Assembly: GCA_037367405.1 (NCBI GenBank)
Contig: JAZKJV010000604.1
Location: 434,001 to 498,000 of the forward strand
Reading direction: 5' to 3'
DNA length: 64,000 nt
From: Ottelia alismoides
Taxonomy: Eukaryota; Streptophyta; Magnoliopsida; Alismatales; Hydrocharitaceae
The translations under genes were made by a program, and so were the position numbers. Positions within the stretch are counted from its first letter, which is position 1. Each line of letters starts with the position of its first letter. Positions 27,456 to 41,400 of this stretch are shown here, one piece after another. The notes under the pieces are model-generated. The model was not told the origin of the DNA and ran no database searches. It was given only the letters and a program-made list of their open reading frames with translations.

Positions 27456-27704
27456 AACTAGAATAGAAGGAGTGGCCTCAGTACCACCCGCGGCATTGGA
27501 AATTACGGTATCAACACCACACTCTGGCTTAGCATCTGAAAATATGGTGGCGTCAGTACCACCCCCTACGCCTAGACAAACGATGGCCTTAGTACCGTTG
27601 GCTGGATCGAAGTCCTTGGTGGCATCAACACCACCGTCATCATCATCCTTAGAGGCATCAATACCGCTATCCTTCTCATCTGACGCTCTTGCATCCTCGT
27701 GGTG

Positions 27705-30001
27705 TCATCGCTCAGACGAGGTGCTGCCAGCTGCCATCCTACCACTCCTAAGTGACACAAAATCAACAGCAAATGTATACAAAGCAATGCCACCCAATAA
27801 ATCACTAGGAGTAGTGGTCTCTGTGAACTGTACCTGCTCAGATTTCCTTTTGAGGTTGTTCGGGTTGGGCTCGATCTGAACGGGTATGGCGGCCTTTCCT
27901 TTGATGATCTCCATCATCTCCTGACGAAACTCGTCCATCTCCCACCTAAAGGATGCATGCCGGTCTAAGAGTAGGCAGGCTAGATCATCAAGGGCTGGGT
28001 TCTCATAGGTTGGCCATGAGAACCAGACGGGTTGCCTATTTGAAAATGCGGTTGCTGCTAGAACTGATGTGGGGGAGGCTGAGAATAATGATGCTGAGGT
28101 TGCCTCCACTGATGTCCCTGCTGGTAGGGATGAGGACCCTGCTGGTATTGGTGGTATGGTTGTTGGTGTGTCTTGTGAGGGAACTGGGGCTGTTGTTGGC
28201 TGAACTGTCCACCTTGAGCTAGAGGCTGTTGCTGCTGGCCGAACTGTCTACCCTGAGCTGGAGGCTGCTGCTGGGATGAAGCACCTCCGGTCGACCACCT
28301 GAATCGGGGATGATCTCAGTGGATCCCGAGCTGCTGTTGGTCATACCAAATCTCGTTGACTTCCACAATGGCTCCTGCTCATTAGGGGATGGAGGAAGAA
28401 CTGCCAGTGGCTGATCCTGCTAATACACCACCATCTGAGTGTCCTGAGATGGTGGTGGCGTAGGGTAATGGTGGTGCAGCTGTTGGAACGTCTCCGCTTG
28501 GATGTGGCGAACCTGTCTGTACTGGACGGAGTGTGGGTCGAGCTGTTGTTGCTAGGATCAGCTCGTGACCTGTGACGAGGCTGAGAAGCCATCTGTGCCT
28601 CCTGGAGACACATGATTTTGGTCTTCAGGTCACTCAGGGTCTGTGCCAAATGGTCTATCTGAGTCATACCCTGGCATTGCTTCTTCTCAATTATCTCGAT
28701 GCAATCCAACTTCTCGCTGATAATGCCCATATCAGTGGTCGATGACTCTGCCTATGTTGCGGCTGCTGAAGAAGAAGAGGTGGATGGACCTGCATCAACT
28801 CGTGCTATCCTATGATAGGACACGGTCTGGGGCGAGGGCTTCCCCTTAGTGTATAGCCGGGTCTGGGACATTACTGTGTAATTCTCGACCATCTCCTTAT
28901 AGATGGCCCAGACCTGGTCTTCGTCCTTAGCAAAATAAGAGCCCCCACAAGAAGCATTCACTAGCCCTTGCAGCTCTGGTGTCATCCCACAAAAGAAGCT
29001 TTGCACTAGATTGGGCTTGGAAATGTCGTGATGTGGACACCGGTCAATGAGCTCACGGAATCGATCCCACACCTCATGGAACTGCTCGTTGGGGATCATG
29101 GAGAAGTTATTGATTAGGGCTCGTACTGCCTTAGTCCGACGGAGTGGATAGTACTTATTCAAGTACTTGGTCCAGAGTTGTTCACACAAAGTCACATATC
29201 TCCCTAAATGCTTCAGCCAGTAGGCTGCTCTGTCAACCAGAGATCGTGGACAGTGTTGCATATCATCTCAAACTCCTGCAAGTGTAGATGTGGCTCCTCG
29301 GTGGCAAGCCCATGAAACTTGGGTAAAAGCTGAATAGTCTAAGGAGGGAGCTTGAAATCTCCCAGTATCGTCGGAAGCTGAATCCAACAGTATGTAAGAG
29401 TTGCACCAAGGTTGTACAACTCCCTCATCGGCCTAGCTGGTCGGACGGCTCCTGGGGCTCCTCTGGATGTCCTCCGTCTCCTCCTCCAAATCTGGAATCT
29501 CTCCACCGCCTGCTCGATTTGGCTCTCCTCTGTCCGCTTGCATCTGTGCCATCTCTCGGCACACCTCTGCTATGAAGGATCCCTGGTCTCTAATTTGCCT
29601 CTGCATCATCTCCAGTGAGTCTAATAAGGTGTTGTTGATGGTGCCCTGGTCTAGAACATATGTGGTACTCTGAGGCTGTCCATCGGTGCTCTCTTCAATG
29701 TTGACCATATCTTGGGTCTCTGCAAAGGCAAAAGACCCGAACTCAGGTGCCGTCAAATGAATAAATATCTGTGCTGGTCTCTGCTCGGGCACCTCAGGAC
29801 TGGAAGAATCTGATCGAGGGGGAACAGGGTGGAATCGAACTCGGGTTTGGAGAGCGGATCTAGGCTCTCTCGAACCTGCCTAGATGAGCGGGGCAGAGTG
29901 CTCGAAAGCAGTGCAATCAAAGGCTGCTTAAGGGACCTCCGGCCCATCATCGTGATCTGGAAGAAAGGCAGATGGGATCTGGAGAAAAACAAGACCAGCA
30001 A
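27705..30001 (-). pseudogene. Gag of E3 (broken by stops)
   Basis: The minus-strand frame is shared by several open pieces (29,433-29,792, 28,752-29,261, 28,341-28,730, 27,705-28,109). In order it shows a MRELYNLG segment, LLPKFHGLATEEPHLHL, CPRSLVDRAAYWLKHLG, YLNKYYPLRRTKAVRALI, FHEVWDRFRELIDRCPHH and ASCGGS, then a Gln- and Pro-rich middle and an SLRSGR motif near 27,750. These are hallmarks of Athila Gag. At least four in-frame stops interrupt it, and the probable start (MMGRR, near 29,980) is in a different frame, so a frameshift also lies near 29,790. No translation product is expected from this copy. Confidence 0.85.
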
Positions 30002-31375
30002 CCAAACCCCAATTCACCTACACAACGCGGAGCTGGTGACTGTGAATGTTTGGTCGTTTATCTTATCAATTTATTTAGGTGATAATTCAGTCTTGTAGGG
30101 CGATTAAGCGAGCTGGTAGGAACCTGATAGCCTCAAAAGTCTGACACGATCCCAAGCTAGATCTTTCCCAGCCAATGCGAGTTGCGGACCATTTACCGGC
30201 TACCCGATCAACATGATCTATTAAGGACGTCATGGTCTGCTTTACCGGTTACCGGAGAGATCCTCACTAGAGAATGACTAGCCCTGAAGCCAGTAGTCTG
30301 ACGAGGGTTTAGGTATGGCTCTAGCCTAGTGTGTGTGTCACTCTTTCGCGCAAGCAAACAAAACAATGAGGGGATGACTCTCCCAAGATAAATTTTTAAA
30401 TGAGGTGTCTTTTAGGATCAAGTTTGTTTAGCAGTTCCAATTTTATGGTTGTCTCTTTCTATGGTATTTTTCAATAATCGAACAAACACCTAATGAATTT
30501 CTCGATCTCCTGATTATTTTAAGACCAAAAAAAAGGGGGATAAGTCAAAAAAGCTGATGTGCGAGCAAACACTATAATGCATGCACAGTAAGGAAGGCGT
30601 ACCTGACTCCAGCACTCTACATGCAGGGTGATATGTGTATAATGTAAAGACAGAATTTAAACTAATCTAAATTATGCAAGAAGAAAACAGGCCTTTGATG
30701 AGCAATTTCTAAAATCGTGAAGAACAATAGTTAACTGACTAGAGAGAGGTCGGAGTCCGGTTTCTGATGTCGATCAGTGTCCTCCACAACGGATCTTGCA
30801 CGCGCTGTATACGGCTTCTAGCGGCACGTGACCTCTCAATCAATCAGGTTAACTTTTTACTATGATTTTAGTTAGGTCCAATTACGAACTATAGGTGCAG
30901 GTAAGATATTAGGGATTGGTTCTTAATTATTTACGCCGCAATCAAAGAAATTCCTAAATCTAGGGGGTCAAAATCTTCGAGAATCAAAGAAAATAAAATG
31001 CGAATAAAATAAAAAACCGACGAAAAACTGCGGTGAGGTCCCCCAAGCACACCAGTGCTCGACGAAACAGACCCCGATATGCTAAGTCCAGAGAGAGTCT
31101 GAGGTCCTGTGTTATTACAATAATAATAACGAGAAGTCTGCTGAAAGAAAAACTACTCTACCGCTACTCCACCAACTAAAACTGTTCCCTGCTCCTGCTC
31201 TTGCTTCTCCTCGAATACGGGTCTCCTCCAAAGCATCCTCGGGCGGTTCCTCGCACAAAAAGTGAAAGAGAAACGGTTCAGAAAGCAGTTATAACAAACA
31301 GAGATAAAGAATAAAAATAAAGAATAAAAATAAAAATAAAAAGAAGAAGGCTGAAAAGAGACTACTAAGTCGTGC
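30002..31375 (-). mobile_element. Untranslated leader of E3
   Basis: Non-coding leader between primer site and gag. The block at about 30,100-30,400 matches the E2 leader at 10,920-11,290 in reverse orientation. Small ORFs here (for example 31,153-31,407) are not supported. Confidence 0.65.
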
Positions 31376-31393
31376 TCCCCGACAATGGCGCTA
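31376..31393 (-). promoter_or_regulatory. Primer binding site of E3 (tRNA-Asp type)
   Basis: On the minus strand TAGCGCCATTGTCGGGGA follows the LTR after three bases (AAA). It matches the Athila tRNA-Asp primer site at 15 of 18 positions. Confidence 0.8.
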
Positions 31394-31396
31394 TTT

Positions 31397-34300
31397 TGAC
31401 GACGCACCTCATGACTCGGTTAAGGTATTAGATAAATATCGAGAGGTCGTTGCGATTTAAACCGCGAAGCGCGATCAATCAAGAAAAATAAAGAAACCAC
31501 TCAGAATAAATCAATCAAAATACGAACGTTAGCGGTCTCCACTATTTATTTAACCTGGTATAGCGACTAGGGTCGAACACATGGAGAACGAGTAAATCCT
31601 ACGAAGTAGTCCTATTCAGAAAATAAAAGGCATATTTTTGTGGTGTTTAATTTGCAAATTTTATATATTTTCAAAATGAGAAAACAAATGAAAAGGTCGA
31701 TGCAAAAACAAGCTTTGACAATTTTTATTAAGACTAAAAATACTAAAAAATAGAAATAAAAATATTTTTATAATTTTAAAATATGTAGGGTTTTTTTGGT
31801 GATTTTATGGTATATTTCTGATTTTTATATGATTTTATAAAAATAAAATCAAAATAGGGAAACAATGTACAACATGGATTACAAGGCAAGTTTAAAATAT
31901 CAAAAATGCCTTAAAGTCTTGGGTGTGATTTTTACGAAAAAGAAATAAAAATATCTAACTACAGCAACTGAAAACCTATTTGTTTGATTTTTCTTGATTT
32001 TTTTAATGAATTTTATAAGATTTTTAGAGTTTTTAGCTTTTTAGGGTTTTTATAAAAGATAATGCAATAAAAAATGCATGAAATCAAAGCATACAAAATC
32101 AAACAACTACTATTTTTTTAGAATTTTCAAGCTATTTTTGAATTTTTAATGTATTTTTTAAAATAGACAGGACACTTTTTAGGAGATTTTGATTTTTTGG
32201 AAACTATCAAATAAAACTAAATTAAGTCACAAAAATTATTAAAAATATTACGTGTTAGCAGGAGCTAAGTATAATTTTTATGGAATTTTTGGAGTTAATT
32301 TAGTAATTATTTGATTAAAAATGAAGCACACAACACACATGGACCTATATGCAATTATTAAAAAGTTTCCAGGCCAAAGTGTAACAGATGTAAAAAGCAC
32401 AGGGGCACTATTGCAAAAATCCCAAACAAAACACGTGTACCACACAAGATACAGGCTCAGAGGGGCATAAGTGTAAATACTATTAATAAAACTTTCAACC
32501 AGTAACAGCTCAGAAGTTTAAGGCATAACATGCAAATATCCCCAAAGGTCACGTGTCAGGCCACGTTCTAGACATAAAGAGGGACTGGAACACAAATACT
32601 GAAAACACAAGGTCCAAACTGCAAAATATCTATGTGTACAAAATTATTAACTGGACTAACTAATAAAGCAAATAAAATGCGGGATAAAAGATGCAAAATA
32701 CCCTTCGCAGGGGCACGTGGCGTGCGTAGGAGGCTTCGTATGACTCTGATCGCTGTTGGAGCAGATCTGACAATATAGGCAATGCCCCCCTACGTGTGGT
32801 CGAATGCGTCAGGAGGCGTCAGATCTGATGGTTGAAAAAGCTGCACCGGTCGGCGGCTGGGATCTAATCTGGTGGATGAAGGCCGATCTGACGGTGGACG
32901 AGGATGGAGGAAGAACAGCCTCCAGGTGAACTTCAATCAATGACTGGAGGAGATCCTCCAGGCCGATGATCTCACCAAGGAGGACTGGAGTGTCGTGAAG
33001 GTACTCCGTGTATGTGGGGAAGCTCTAATGTGAAGAAGGACGACCAGATGATCGTCGCGGAGAAGGTTCTCCTGGACTACTCCGCCTAAATGATCGAGGG
33101 CCAAATGATAGTCTTCTGCGTGCTCCAGAAACTAAAGTGGGCACACCACATGGAGGCGTAGCTCCGGCGAGGGTTATTCCTTAGCGAAGCACAGAGAAAT
33201 GGGGGGGATGGCATTTGACTCCCGACGAAGGTGAAAGAAGAGAGTCGCAGCCTTAATCTTGACCAGGAGGTCAGGCATAGGGATGATCGGCGTGTGATGC
33301 GAAGATGGGCGTTCGTAGGGGGTTCGATTGATACGGGCATGAAGGTGAGATGAAGCTCCGACGACCGGGGCAGAGCGGATGAGCATGCGACGGTGCAAAA
33401 TGGAATGGGTGAATCAAACAGAGAAATGAAGGATATATGAGGGGTACCTGAAGGTTGGAACAAGTTCCTAAGCTCCAGGCAAAGATGGCTGGCGAGGTAA
33501 TGGTCTCGACCTCGTTGCGGAAGGCAGGGAGGCTAGACGCTACGGAGCTCCGACCATGTGAGTGAACTGCATGAACCACGCAACCAAACACCGCTCCAAG
33601 GATGGCCTCCTGTGGCTGTCACTCAACCAAAGGTACCTAGGGGTGGAAGAGAGGGTGAGGAAGGAGCTAGGACTCTAGGGAGGCGGAAGAGATGTTATAT
33701 AGGAAGCTCGAGGGTCTAGAAGGATCGACGAAAAGCCCGAAACACGAGAGTGATCCGGGTCAACCAAGGGACCCGCGAAGATGACGGATGTACGAGGTTT
33801 ATCGGGTCCAAGTTTTGAGGCAATTGAAGCTTAGAGGTGGTCTGGAGAAAATCGAGAAATGGGTCCGGCGAACACAATCCGGGTCTGACCCGGGAAGGGA
33901 GAAGACGTTGACCGGGGGTCAACATCTGAGCTAGACCAATCAAAAAATCCGATTTTACATAATATTTACAAAATCAATAAAAAATAGTAAATAGCTTTAA
34001 AATAAAAAGTGTATAAAATGAAAAGTATTTATTATTTTTCAAACTATTTTTCAGTGGTTTTTAATTATTTTTATTAAAAATAAATTAATCTCTATACAAT
34101 ATAATGTATTATATACATGTATAATAAACCTATGTATTTTGTACAATTATTTTTATTTTGTTATTTTTACACAAATACCCCAATTTTATATTTTATTTAT
34201 TTATAACATAATTTTTGGAGTATAAAATAATTTTTTTATTTTTATTAGTGATGTACAATTTTGAAACAAAAAAATATGCTATCTATATACATGTATTTTG

Positions 34301-34727
34301 TACAAGCAAGAAGGGTTTTATTCTTATCTTCATTTTTTCGGATTTTCATTTTATTTTTTGCTTTATTTTTAGGACCATATACAATGAAGTAGATAGAATA
34401 TTTTATCTTTATTTTTATCCAGAATAGTTATTCACCTACATAAGTAATATATACAATATAGAGTAGGCCCTATCTCTCTCTACTTATTTTGTTTGGCAAT
34501 CAGGTCAAGGCTTGACCTTCTCTTGGGGTTCGGGTCACTCTGTATTTATTCTAAATACCTCCTTCCTTTTCTTTTTTTCTTTATTCTTTTTTTAAGCACT
34601 AAATATACACTGTTAACACATGCATGCAGAATGCTAACTTATTGTATTTACACATATTTACATGATGCTTTGTCAGGATAAACAATAAAAAATAAAAGAA
34701 TAAACAGTGAGAATCATAGATTCATCA
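31397..34727 (-). mobile_element. 5' LTR of E3
   Basis: 3,331 bp. On the minus strand it begins TGATGAATCTATGATTCTCAC and ends ...GCGTCGTCA. It is the partner of 17,633-21,190. ORFs at 33,086-33,943 lie in its GC-richer block and recur as fragments in the other LTR, so they are not called as genes. Confidence 0.88.
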
Positions 34728-34732
34728 TTCAT
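34728..34732 (+). repeat. Target-site duplication of E3, right copy (TTCAT)
   Basis: Pairs with TTCAC at 17,628-17,632. The single difference fits CpG deamination of TTCACG. Confidence 0.78.
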
Positions 34733-36688
34733 GTATCCCCATTTGTTTATAAATAAAAAAATTAAAAAAATCATATGTATTTTTTCACCTTTGCTTTGTA
34801 GGAATAAATAATAAAAATCAAAAAAAATATTATTACCATTTTTCTTTTTCTTAACATTTGTTTTGCAGGAAAAATAAAAAATAAAATAAAAATTTAGACA
34901 AGAAAACTTACAGATTCTATTTTTAAAAAAATTAAAAAAATTATTTCTGTTTATAGTTTACATATAAAAATTTTAAAAAATATATAAAAAACAGCGGCGG
35001 CACTCAACCACCCTCTACGAGCGGCGTCGCCTCCGCCGCGCGTCATCCGTCACCAGCCGCAGTTCCATATCCGTCTTCCGCCCTAGATCTGCCGCCCGCA
35101 GGTCTCCTTCCGTCACACCGCCACCGACGAGGCGCGACCACCTCCTCCTCAATCGTCGTCCCCTCGGCCACTGTCTACTGCTTGGAGCTCCGAGAGGACG
35201 ACCACCGTCTGCCTCCAGCGGCGCCCGCTGCAGACCACTCGCACAGCCACCATCGCGAACCTCATGGAGTGAGTGCCTCCGTGCGAAGCCCAACCGATCT
35301 TCCAGAAGTCAGTGCGAGCCAGCGCCTCCCCACCTTCGCCTCCATCGTCTGCCGCAGGTCTCGACTGTACCCGACCGTCCTCCGCAGACTGACCACCGCT
35401 CCCACGCGCAAGGCCGGGCCACCTTTGCCTCGCCATCTGGAATGCCCGTCGAAGCCATCGACATGCGAGAAGAGAGAGAAGGAAGAAGGGGTGGTGCTGC
35501 ACCCCTTTCCTCCCTTTTTGTTTGAAAGAACGAAGCAGCTTAAGAGGAACCCTAGGTGGAGTGGAAGATTTTTAAAAAATAAAAGAAATTGGGTAAATTG
35601 CATAGTACCCCTGGAGGTTTCAAAAATTACGAAAAGACCCTGCTCTTCAGACTGTCACGTGCGCCACATGCACCATCTAGGTAAATTGCATTAAATCCTC
35701 GCATTTTATTATTTGTTGCGTTTTAATGCAAAAACTTTAAATAATTGCTATTCAGTCATGTATGTCCAGACTTACAATTGCATGCTTTTAATGTGGAAAT
35801 AAATATTTTCATTGCTCAATAAATCTTCAAAAAATCATGTTATACTTCTGTTGTGTTCTTCTTCATTGTTTATAAATTTCATGGGATTTTATCTCTGTTT
35901 GCTATTTTAAAAAATTCAAAAATAGCTTCCTTTTCTTTGCCTAAAATTTGAAAAATCATAAAAAAAAATCGAATATTGCTCTAAAAATTTCAAAAATAGT
36001 AGATTAGGTGTATTTTCCTATTTTTTATTTTCTTTCTAATTTTCACGTATTAATTATTTATAAAACCCAAAAAATACAAAAAAACTAAAAATATTAGAAA
36101 ATTATAGAAAATTCTATAAAATCCAAAAATAGTGAATTTAGTTCCCTTATGTAGATATTTGTATATACTTTAGCATAAAAATAATTCTCGGTAGTTTTGG
36201 GACTTAAATTAATTTTATGGTGCAAAATACTCTTGGTTGTGCACTATTTACCCTTGTTGCCACTGTTTGATTTTTATAAAATTACAAAAACATCAGGAAA
36301 ACTTGGAAAAATTACCAAAACATTAAAAAAGATATTCCCTTGAATTTTCTGAGTATTTTTTACTATTTTGAAAAATACAAAAAGATGGTGGTGTGTGTAT
36401 TTCTTCTCTTGTGTATATTGTTCCTTGTTTGAAAATAAAAAAATAAAAATAAAAAAACCACTAAAAAATATTTTTGAAATTTGACTACTTAGTTTTTCAA
36501 TCGTGCTCCTTGTGTTCGACCATGGTTATTATACCAGGTAAATTAAATAGCGAAGACTGATTGCTTTCCATTGTTTAATTTCTCTTAAGTATTTTAATAC
36601 ATTTTTTTTGTTGACCGAATCGATTGGTTGAGAACAACGTGCTGTGATAATTTATTCCATCTTAATCGCAACGATCTTCGTGTCATCA
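34733..36688 (+). mobile_element. 3' LTR of E2, second part
   Basis: It resumes the LTR after E3: GTATCCCCATTTGTTTATAA aligns with GTTTCCCCATTTATTTATAA in the 5' LTR. It continues past the point where the 5' LTR is truncated (35,811) to the terminus ...CGTGTCATCA. The last 200 bases (from about 36,490) are similar to the 3' end of the E3 LTR, for example the shared TTATACCAGGT block. With 16,091-17,632 the full LTR is about 3.5 kb. Confidence 0.82.
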
Positions 36689-36693
36689 ACAAT
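36689..36693 (+). repeat. Target-site duplication of E2, right copy (ACAAT)
   Basis: It matches 7,505-7,509 exactly and joins the two halves of the older LTR L0. Confidence 0.85.
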
Positions 36694-36798
36694 ACATAAT
36701 GAATGTTAATTCAAGCAAAATAATGTTACTTGCATGCATTTAGCTAGGGTTTAAAGGCCAAAATATAAGAATAAAGTTGATGAAATGGAGACTCATCA
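36694..36798 (-). mobile_element. Older Athila-like LTR L0, right end
   Basis: It contains the conserved TGCATGCATTTAGCTAGGGT block (36,731-36,750) and the terminus ending ACTCATCA, matching the E1 LTR end at about 5,138-5,201. It restores the LTR interrupted by E2. Confidence 0.75.
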
Positions 36799-36985
36799 AT
36801 AGGACCAATGTGGTCGTGCATGTGGACCATACTACGATCATGATCTAGTCGCAGAAGGGTTTGTGGGGTTTCACTTGCGAGCATAGTGCTTGGGGCCACT
36901 GGTGGCTGTAAACACTGCTTACGATCACTTAGGGACCATTTTGGGACCATATTTTTGTATGAAAATTCTAGTGTTTCTTGTAGTG
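36799..36985 (+). mobile_element. Right end of a CACTA-type DNA transposon
   Basis: The stretch ends TGTTTCTTGTAGTG, the inverse of the CACTACAAGAAA terminus of plant CACTA transposons. Repeated GGGACCAT words near 36,928 and 36,942 look like subterminal repeats. The left part was displaced by insertion of LTR L0 and is not in the window. Confidence 0.6.
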
Positions 36986-37356
36986 AGATAAAAAATGAGT
37001 GGATGAGATCACATGCTCATTAGTTATGTAACGAGCTTAGAGCTCTTTGAAAATGCCATACACACAGCTGACCACATAAGCAATAAAAAATATGTAAATA
37101 TTTTTAACTAATAAGAATATAATTCTAAAATATAAATATAAGAACGTCTTAAAAAGGTATGGAATAGGCCACTTATTTTGCAACTGTGTAAATAAAGGAA
37201 AAGAAAATTTATCATTTTTTAGTATTTGTGTAATTAATTAGGCATGAATATAGAAAATGAGTGGATGAGATTGTGGGTTTATTAACTCTCTAACAAGCTT
37301 AGGGCACATTCGAAATATCCTACACAATGAGAGAGATTTAGTGTATCCATTACTAT
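36986..37356. other. Intergenic DNA with a short diverged duplication
   Basis: The stretch starting near 36,989 (AAATGAGTGGATGAGAT) recurs at 37,236 with changes over about 80 bp, including ACAAGCTTAG/ACGAGCTTAG and a CATAC/CCTAC..ACA end. I see no gene. Confidence 0.4.
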
Positions 37357-37853
37357 AGGCTTGGCATGGGCATGTGGGCCAGGTCCGACTAGATCATTTA
37401 CACATGCATAAAAGTTCATTTAGCCCACGAAAGTTATGACCCAAGCCCAGTTAACTTCAAGTCGGGCTTGACTTCATTTTATAAGCCCAAGCCCGCCCAT
37501 TAAGCCCACACGCTTATTAAGTAATATAGAAATGAAAATTTATTACCTTTGAAATAGTGGATGGTTAATGCATTTGGTTAATTAAATTAAATCTGGAAAA
37601 TATTGTGGCTATGAGTCTATGATGATGCCAATTATCCATCATTAATTAACCAATCGGTATATTACCTTGAAATGGAAATTTAATCACTATATTACATATG
37701 AGTAATAATCTACCATATATGCTATATTGTTAATACATATAACATTTGAATTCTGAGTATGTTGTTGTTGTTAGTTGTATATGAGTATATGCTATATACA
37801 ATATTACATTCCAAATTAGGAAAATTGAGATAATATATGCTCTCTCTCTCTCT

Positions 37854-37904
<51 letters not shown>

Positions 37905-38081
37905 CACATCATGCTGAATCGGGCTTGCAAGAAAAATCAATACCCAAGCCAAGTCCACTTAGTTGTTGGCTGAACTAGGCTTGGATTTTTCGGGTTAAAG
38001 TTCTAAAGTAATACACAAGTCCAATCTTAACGGGTCAGGTACCCGCAAGCTGATTAAATACCCAATGCATCGCCCGTGCTT
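37357..38081. mobile_element. Possible hAT-type non-autonomous transposon
   Basis: The ends are rich in GGCCC/GGGCTT words (AGGCTTGGCATGGGCATG at the left, GCATCGCCCGTGCTT at the right), as in plant hAT elements. They are flanked by ATTACTAT and ATTACAGT, a 6-of-8 match to an 8-bp target duplication. The terminal repeats pair poorly, so this is only a suggestion. Confidence 0.3.
37841..37902. repeat. Compound CT/TA microsatellite
   Basis: A short (CT)n run is followed by about 22 uninterrupted TA units. It is likely polymorphic. Confidence 0.95.
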
Positions 38082-38467
38082 ATTACAGTTTTTTTTGAAA
38101 AAAAAAACATCCTCTGTGTTTTTACAGATCAAATTGTATTGTCGTATATATGGCATTTTATAAGCCCAAATCAAGTTCAAACCAATTTAATGACACGTAC
38201 CCATCCAAATTCGATCAAAACATCGTCTGTGTTCCACACATGAAAAAGGAAAACATCCTGATGCAATGAGAATTAGAAAGTGGAAAGAATCCTGAAAGTA
38301 ATGAGAATACTTTACAAGAATATGCTTGTCCACAAGCACAAACGTTTTCCTAACAAGAACTTGTCATAAATTTCTCCTAGTTTCCTCCACCTCAGTATCT
38401 TACACAAATTCAAAAGTAAAAGAGAAACCAATAAGAATGGAAACAAGAACTGAAACCTAACTCTAAT
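38082..38467. other. 3' flank of SMXL3
   Basis: Non-coding DNA downstream of the SMXL3 stop codon, presumably containing its 3' UTR. There is no clear polyadenylation signal I would commit to and no other gene. Confidence 0.5.
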
Positions 38468-41400
38468 TCATAGTAGCTCGTCTCTCACATTGAAGAAGAA
38501 CAACCTATCCACTGCTTCCACGAGTCCATGACTCAGGCCATCTTCCTCCTCCTCCTCGGCCGAAAGGTTCAGATCAAGCGACGCACAGGAAGTCTCCTCC
38601 GCCTTCTCCTCTTCTCCCTCAACTCTCTGCTTTACAGTGGGGGAGCACGCCCTCGACCTCGCCTCAAATGTCTCGCAACTTAGTATTACAATGGCATCCT
38701 CCATTGGGACCTCCTCGCCGTCGGAGCTTCGAACTGTTCCTCTCTCAATAGCTCCCCGGATCCATATCTGTGAATATGGATCCACCTGCTCTATGTCCTC
38801 GAGCAGAAACACACGGTGTGGATTATCTCTGACGGCTTCGACGAACCTGTCGATATAGGAGTGGCTTGTCTCCGATCTTGCTCTCTTGTTCCTGGCATCA
38901 GTATCAGTAGAATCGGCCCGTGTCTCGGCGAAGTTACTGAGTCCTATTGCAGCAATATTTGAACTTGAACCGAATACTAGCGCCGCAAGCTCTCTTGAGA
39001 TACTCTCCTTGTCCTTGACATCACAACCCTGAAAGAACAACCATGTATCCTCCTTGGATTTCGATGGAGTGCTCGATTTATCCTTCCTTCGGGTCATCCC
39101 TGACCTGCATTGGAGAATGGTGCTTGCAATATCAGGAATCATGTCCATCTGCCACTGAACCTTCTTCTCCAATGCATTGCAGATGGTCTTAAGGTTCTCC
39201 GCATTGAGCTCCTTGAACTTGCAGTGATATTCCATCTCCATTGTGTCGCTTGAAGACGTGGAGACGGAAGCGAGTTTGGACTTGAATGGAGACGTGTTGA
39301 GATCATGCGTTTCATCCAAAGCATCGGACCAACCTTGCTGGGTCTGGCTAACATTTGTGTATGGCTGCTCGTACGAGGATACCGACGCTGTGGTCACCAT
39401 TGGGAAACTCAGGGTTTTCTCCAGCAAGCTGTTCGGGTGTTTGTACGCTGAGGTGAACAAGGAGTTCCACTTTACGCAGAGATTTCTTGTCTGGAGGGCA
39501 CCCTAAGAAAATGACAGATAACGTTGGTTCTTAGACAATTTGTTTAATAATATGATCATAATGTACGTTAATATGAGCATAATGTGGATTCTTTTTATTA
39601 TTTATGTTAGGGTAGTTATATAAGGGTTCCTAACTTCAGGGCAATATGAAAAAGGGCCCACTTAAAAATGTCGTAAAACTTAATTTGGAACCAATATTTT
39701 CAGCATTATAAGTTTATTAGCAATATTTATTTTTTAATGAAAATGTCAACCGGCCTTACCGATATAGTTATGAACCTAATTTAGGGTTTTTTTAGCTCTA
39801 TGCCATTTTTATTATTAATTAGTATAATCAACTCTTTGCTGGTATGCAATGAACACTATACTAATAACAATAGTGACGACATAATTGTTCAGATAATGTT
39901 TCTAAAAAGTCTTGAATTATGTAGATCATATCCATAGAGTAAATTTTTTTTCATTTTACAAAAATATAAAATATAATTAACAGTTGATTTTTAATGATTG
40001 TAATGTTTGAATCCAAGTTTCAATTTGTTAAACTTTTCTTGTAATATCCATTTTCCATATTTATCATGAACGTTAGATCCTTTTATAATCCTTTTATTAC
40101 CTGGTCATTTGTGGCTGCTACTCTTCTGTCGTCCTTGTACTGCTGGAGCCACGAGGGAAGATTTGGGGCCAGAGAGCCATCATCACCACCATCTTTACCA
40201 TAGCTAGTCAGTGGATTTTGCAAGTCACTGAAGAAAAGGTAAAATGAGAAGAAAGATCAGTTTTCCCTAATTGAATTTGCGCATTACGTTTTTATGGTAA
40301 TCGTAAGAGTAAAGGCCTATGGTATCTCTCGGCCTTAAAAAAAGCAACTTCAAGAGGATTTTCTTGCACCGTTCCAAAGCAGCATCATATATGAAAATAA
40401 AAAGGAGAAAAGTGATTCCAAAGTGATCATCCATTTCTCCTCTTTTCATACGACCACTTTACATACTGAAAACGAATTTCAAGGTTGGAACAATCATTCA
40501 ATTCAGCAAGAAATGAGGACCCATGGACGATCAAGTTGCAGAAATAGGTAATTGATGGTATTTCTTACTAAGTTTTACAGGGCTAAATCAAATAAAATAA
40601 ATGCATATCTGCTGAAGTTACTGCGTACCTGTCGCAGCTGAGACTTAGATCCAAGCTACCAGCAGGGACAGTGAGAGGATGTAGACCCCAAAGGGTCTCC
40701 AAAGAAGGGTGTCCACTTCTACACGTCATATAAGTCTGATAAGTTGCAATCCCTATAATCCAAAACCTCCCTCCGGTACTCTCTCCTCCTCCAATTCCGC
40801 CAGCCAATCTACCAATCTCCATGATCACATGCTCAACTGGGCAGTAGTAGTTCCTACCCTTCTCCCCACAGCTCGCCCTATACTCTGCAGCCCATCTGAG
40901 ATCTCCCAAGTAAAGCACAGCACCCCTCCCCATGCAGCAGCTCTTGACAAGGCACCTCAGCTCCGAAACCTTGTGCTCCACCTCCTCCTTGGAGCGGTGA
41001 GCGAAGGAGAAGATTGGGAGATTTATGAACTGCACACTTCTCAGAAGCTCAGGAGCCTCACCTTTATCAATCTTGTCCATGACCCTTCCCACCACACCCT
41101 CTATGCTATTCAAGCACTCCCCAACAACTACAACGTTCCTTCTCCTCTTATTTGTCAAATAATCCATAACACTCATCACATCCTCTCCGCTAACTTTATC
41201 GAGAACCTTAGGTTTGGCAGGTGCAGAAAGTGGTGCCAAGGGTGCAGCTTCCTGCTTGGGCTTGTTAGGGTTTCCAACAGAAGAGGGAGAAAACATCTCC
41301 AGAGAGACTGCCTGCTCTACATTGCTCTTTACTTGGGTACTAGAGAAACCGGCCTCTCTCATCACCCTGCTCACACTTGGGTCGTCCAAGATGGAGATGA

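Noticed and set aside
33086..33591. Three overlapping minus-strand ORFs in the E3 5' LTR
   Set aside because: They overlap in different frames and are shortened or broken in the other LTR.
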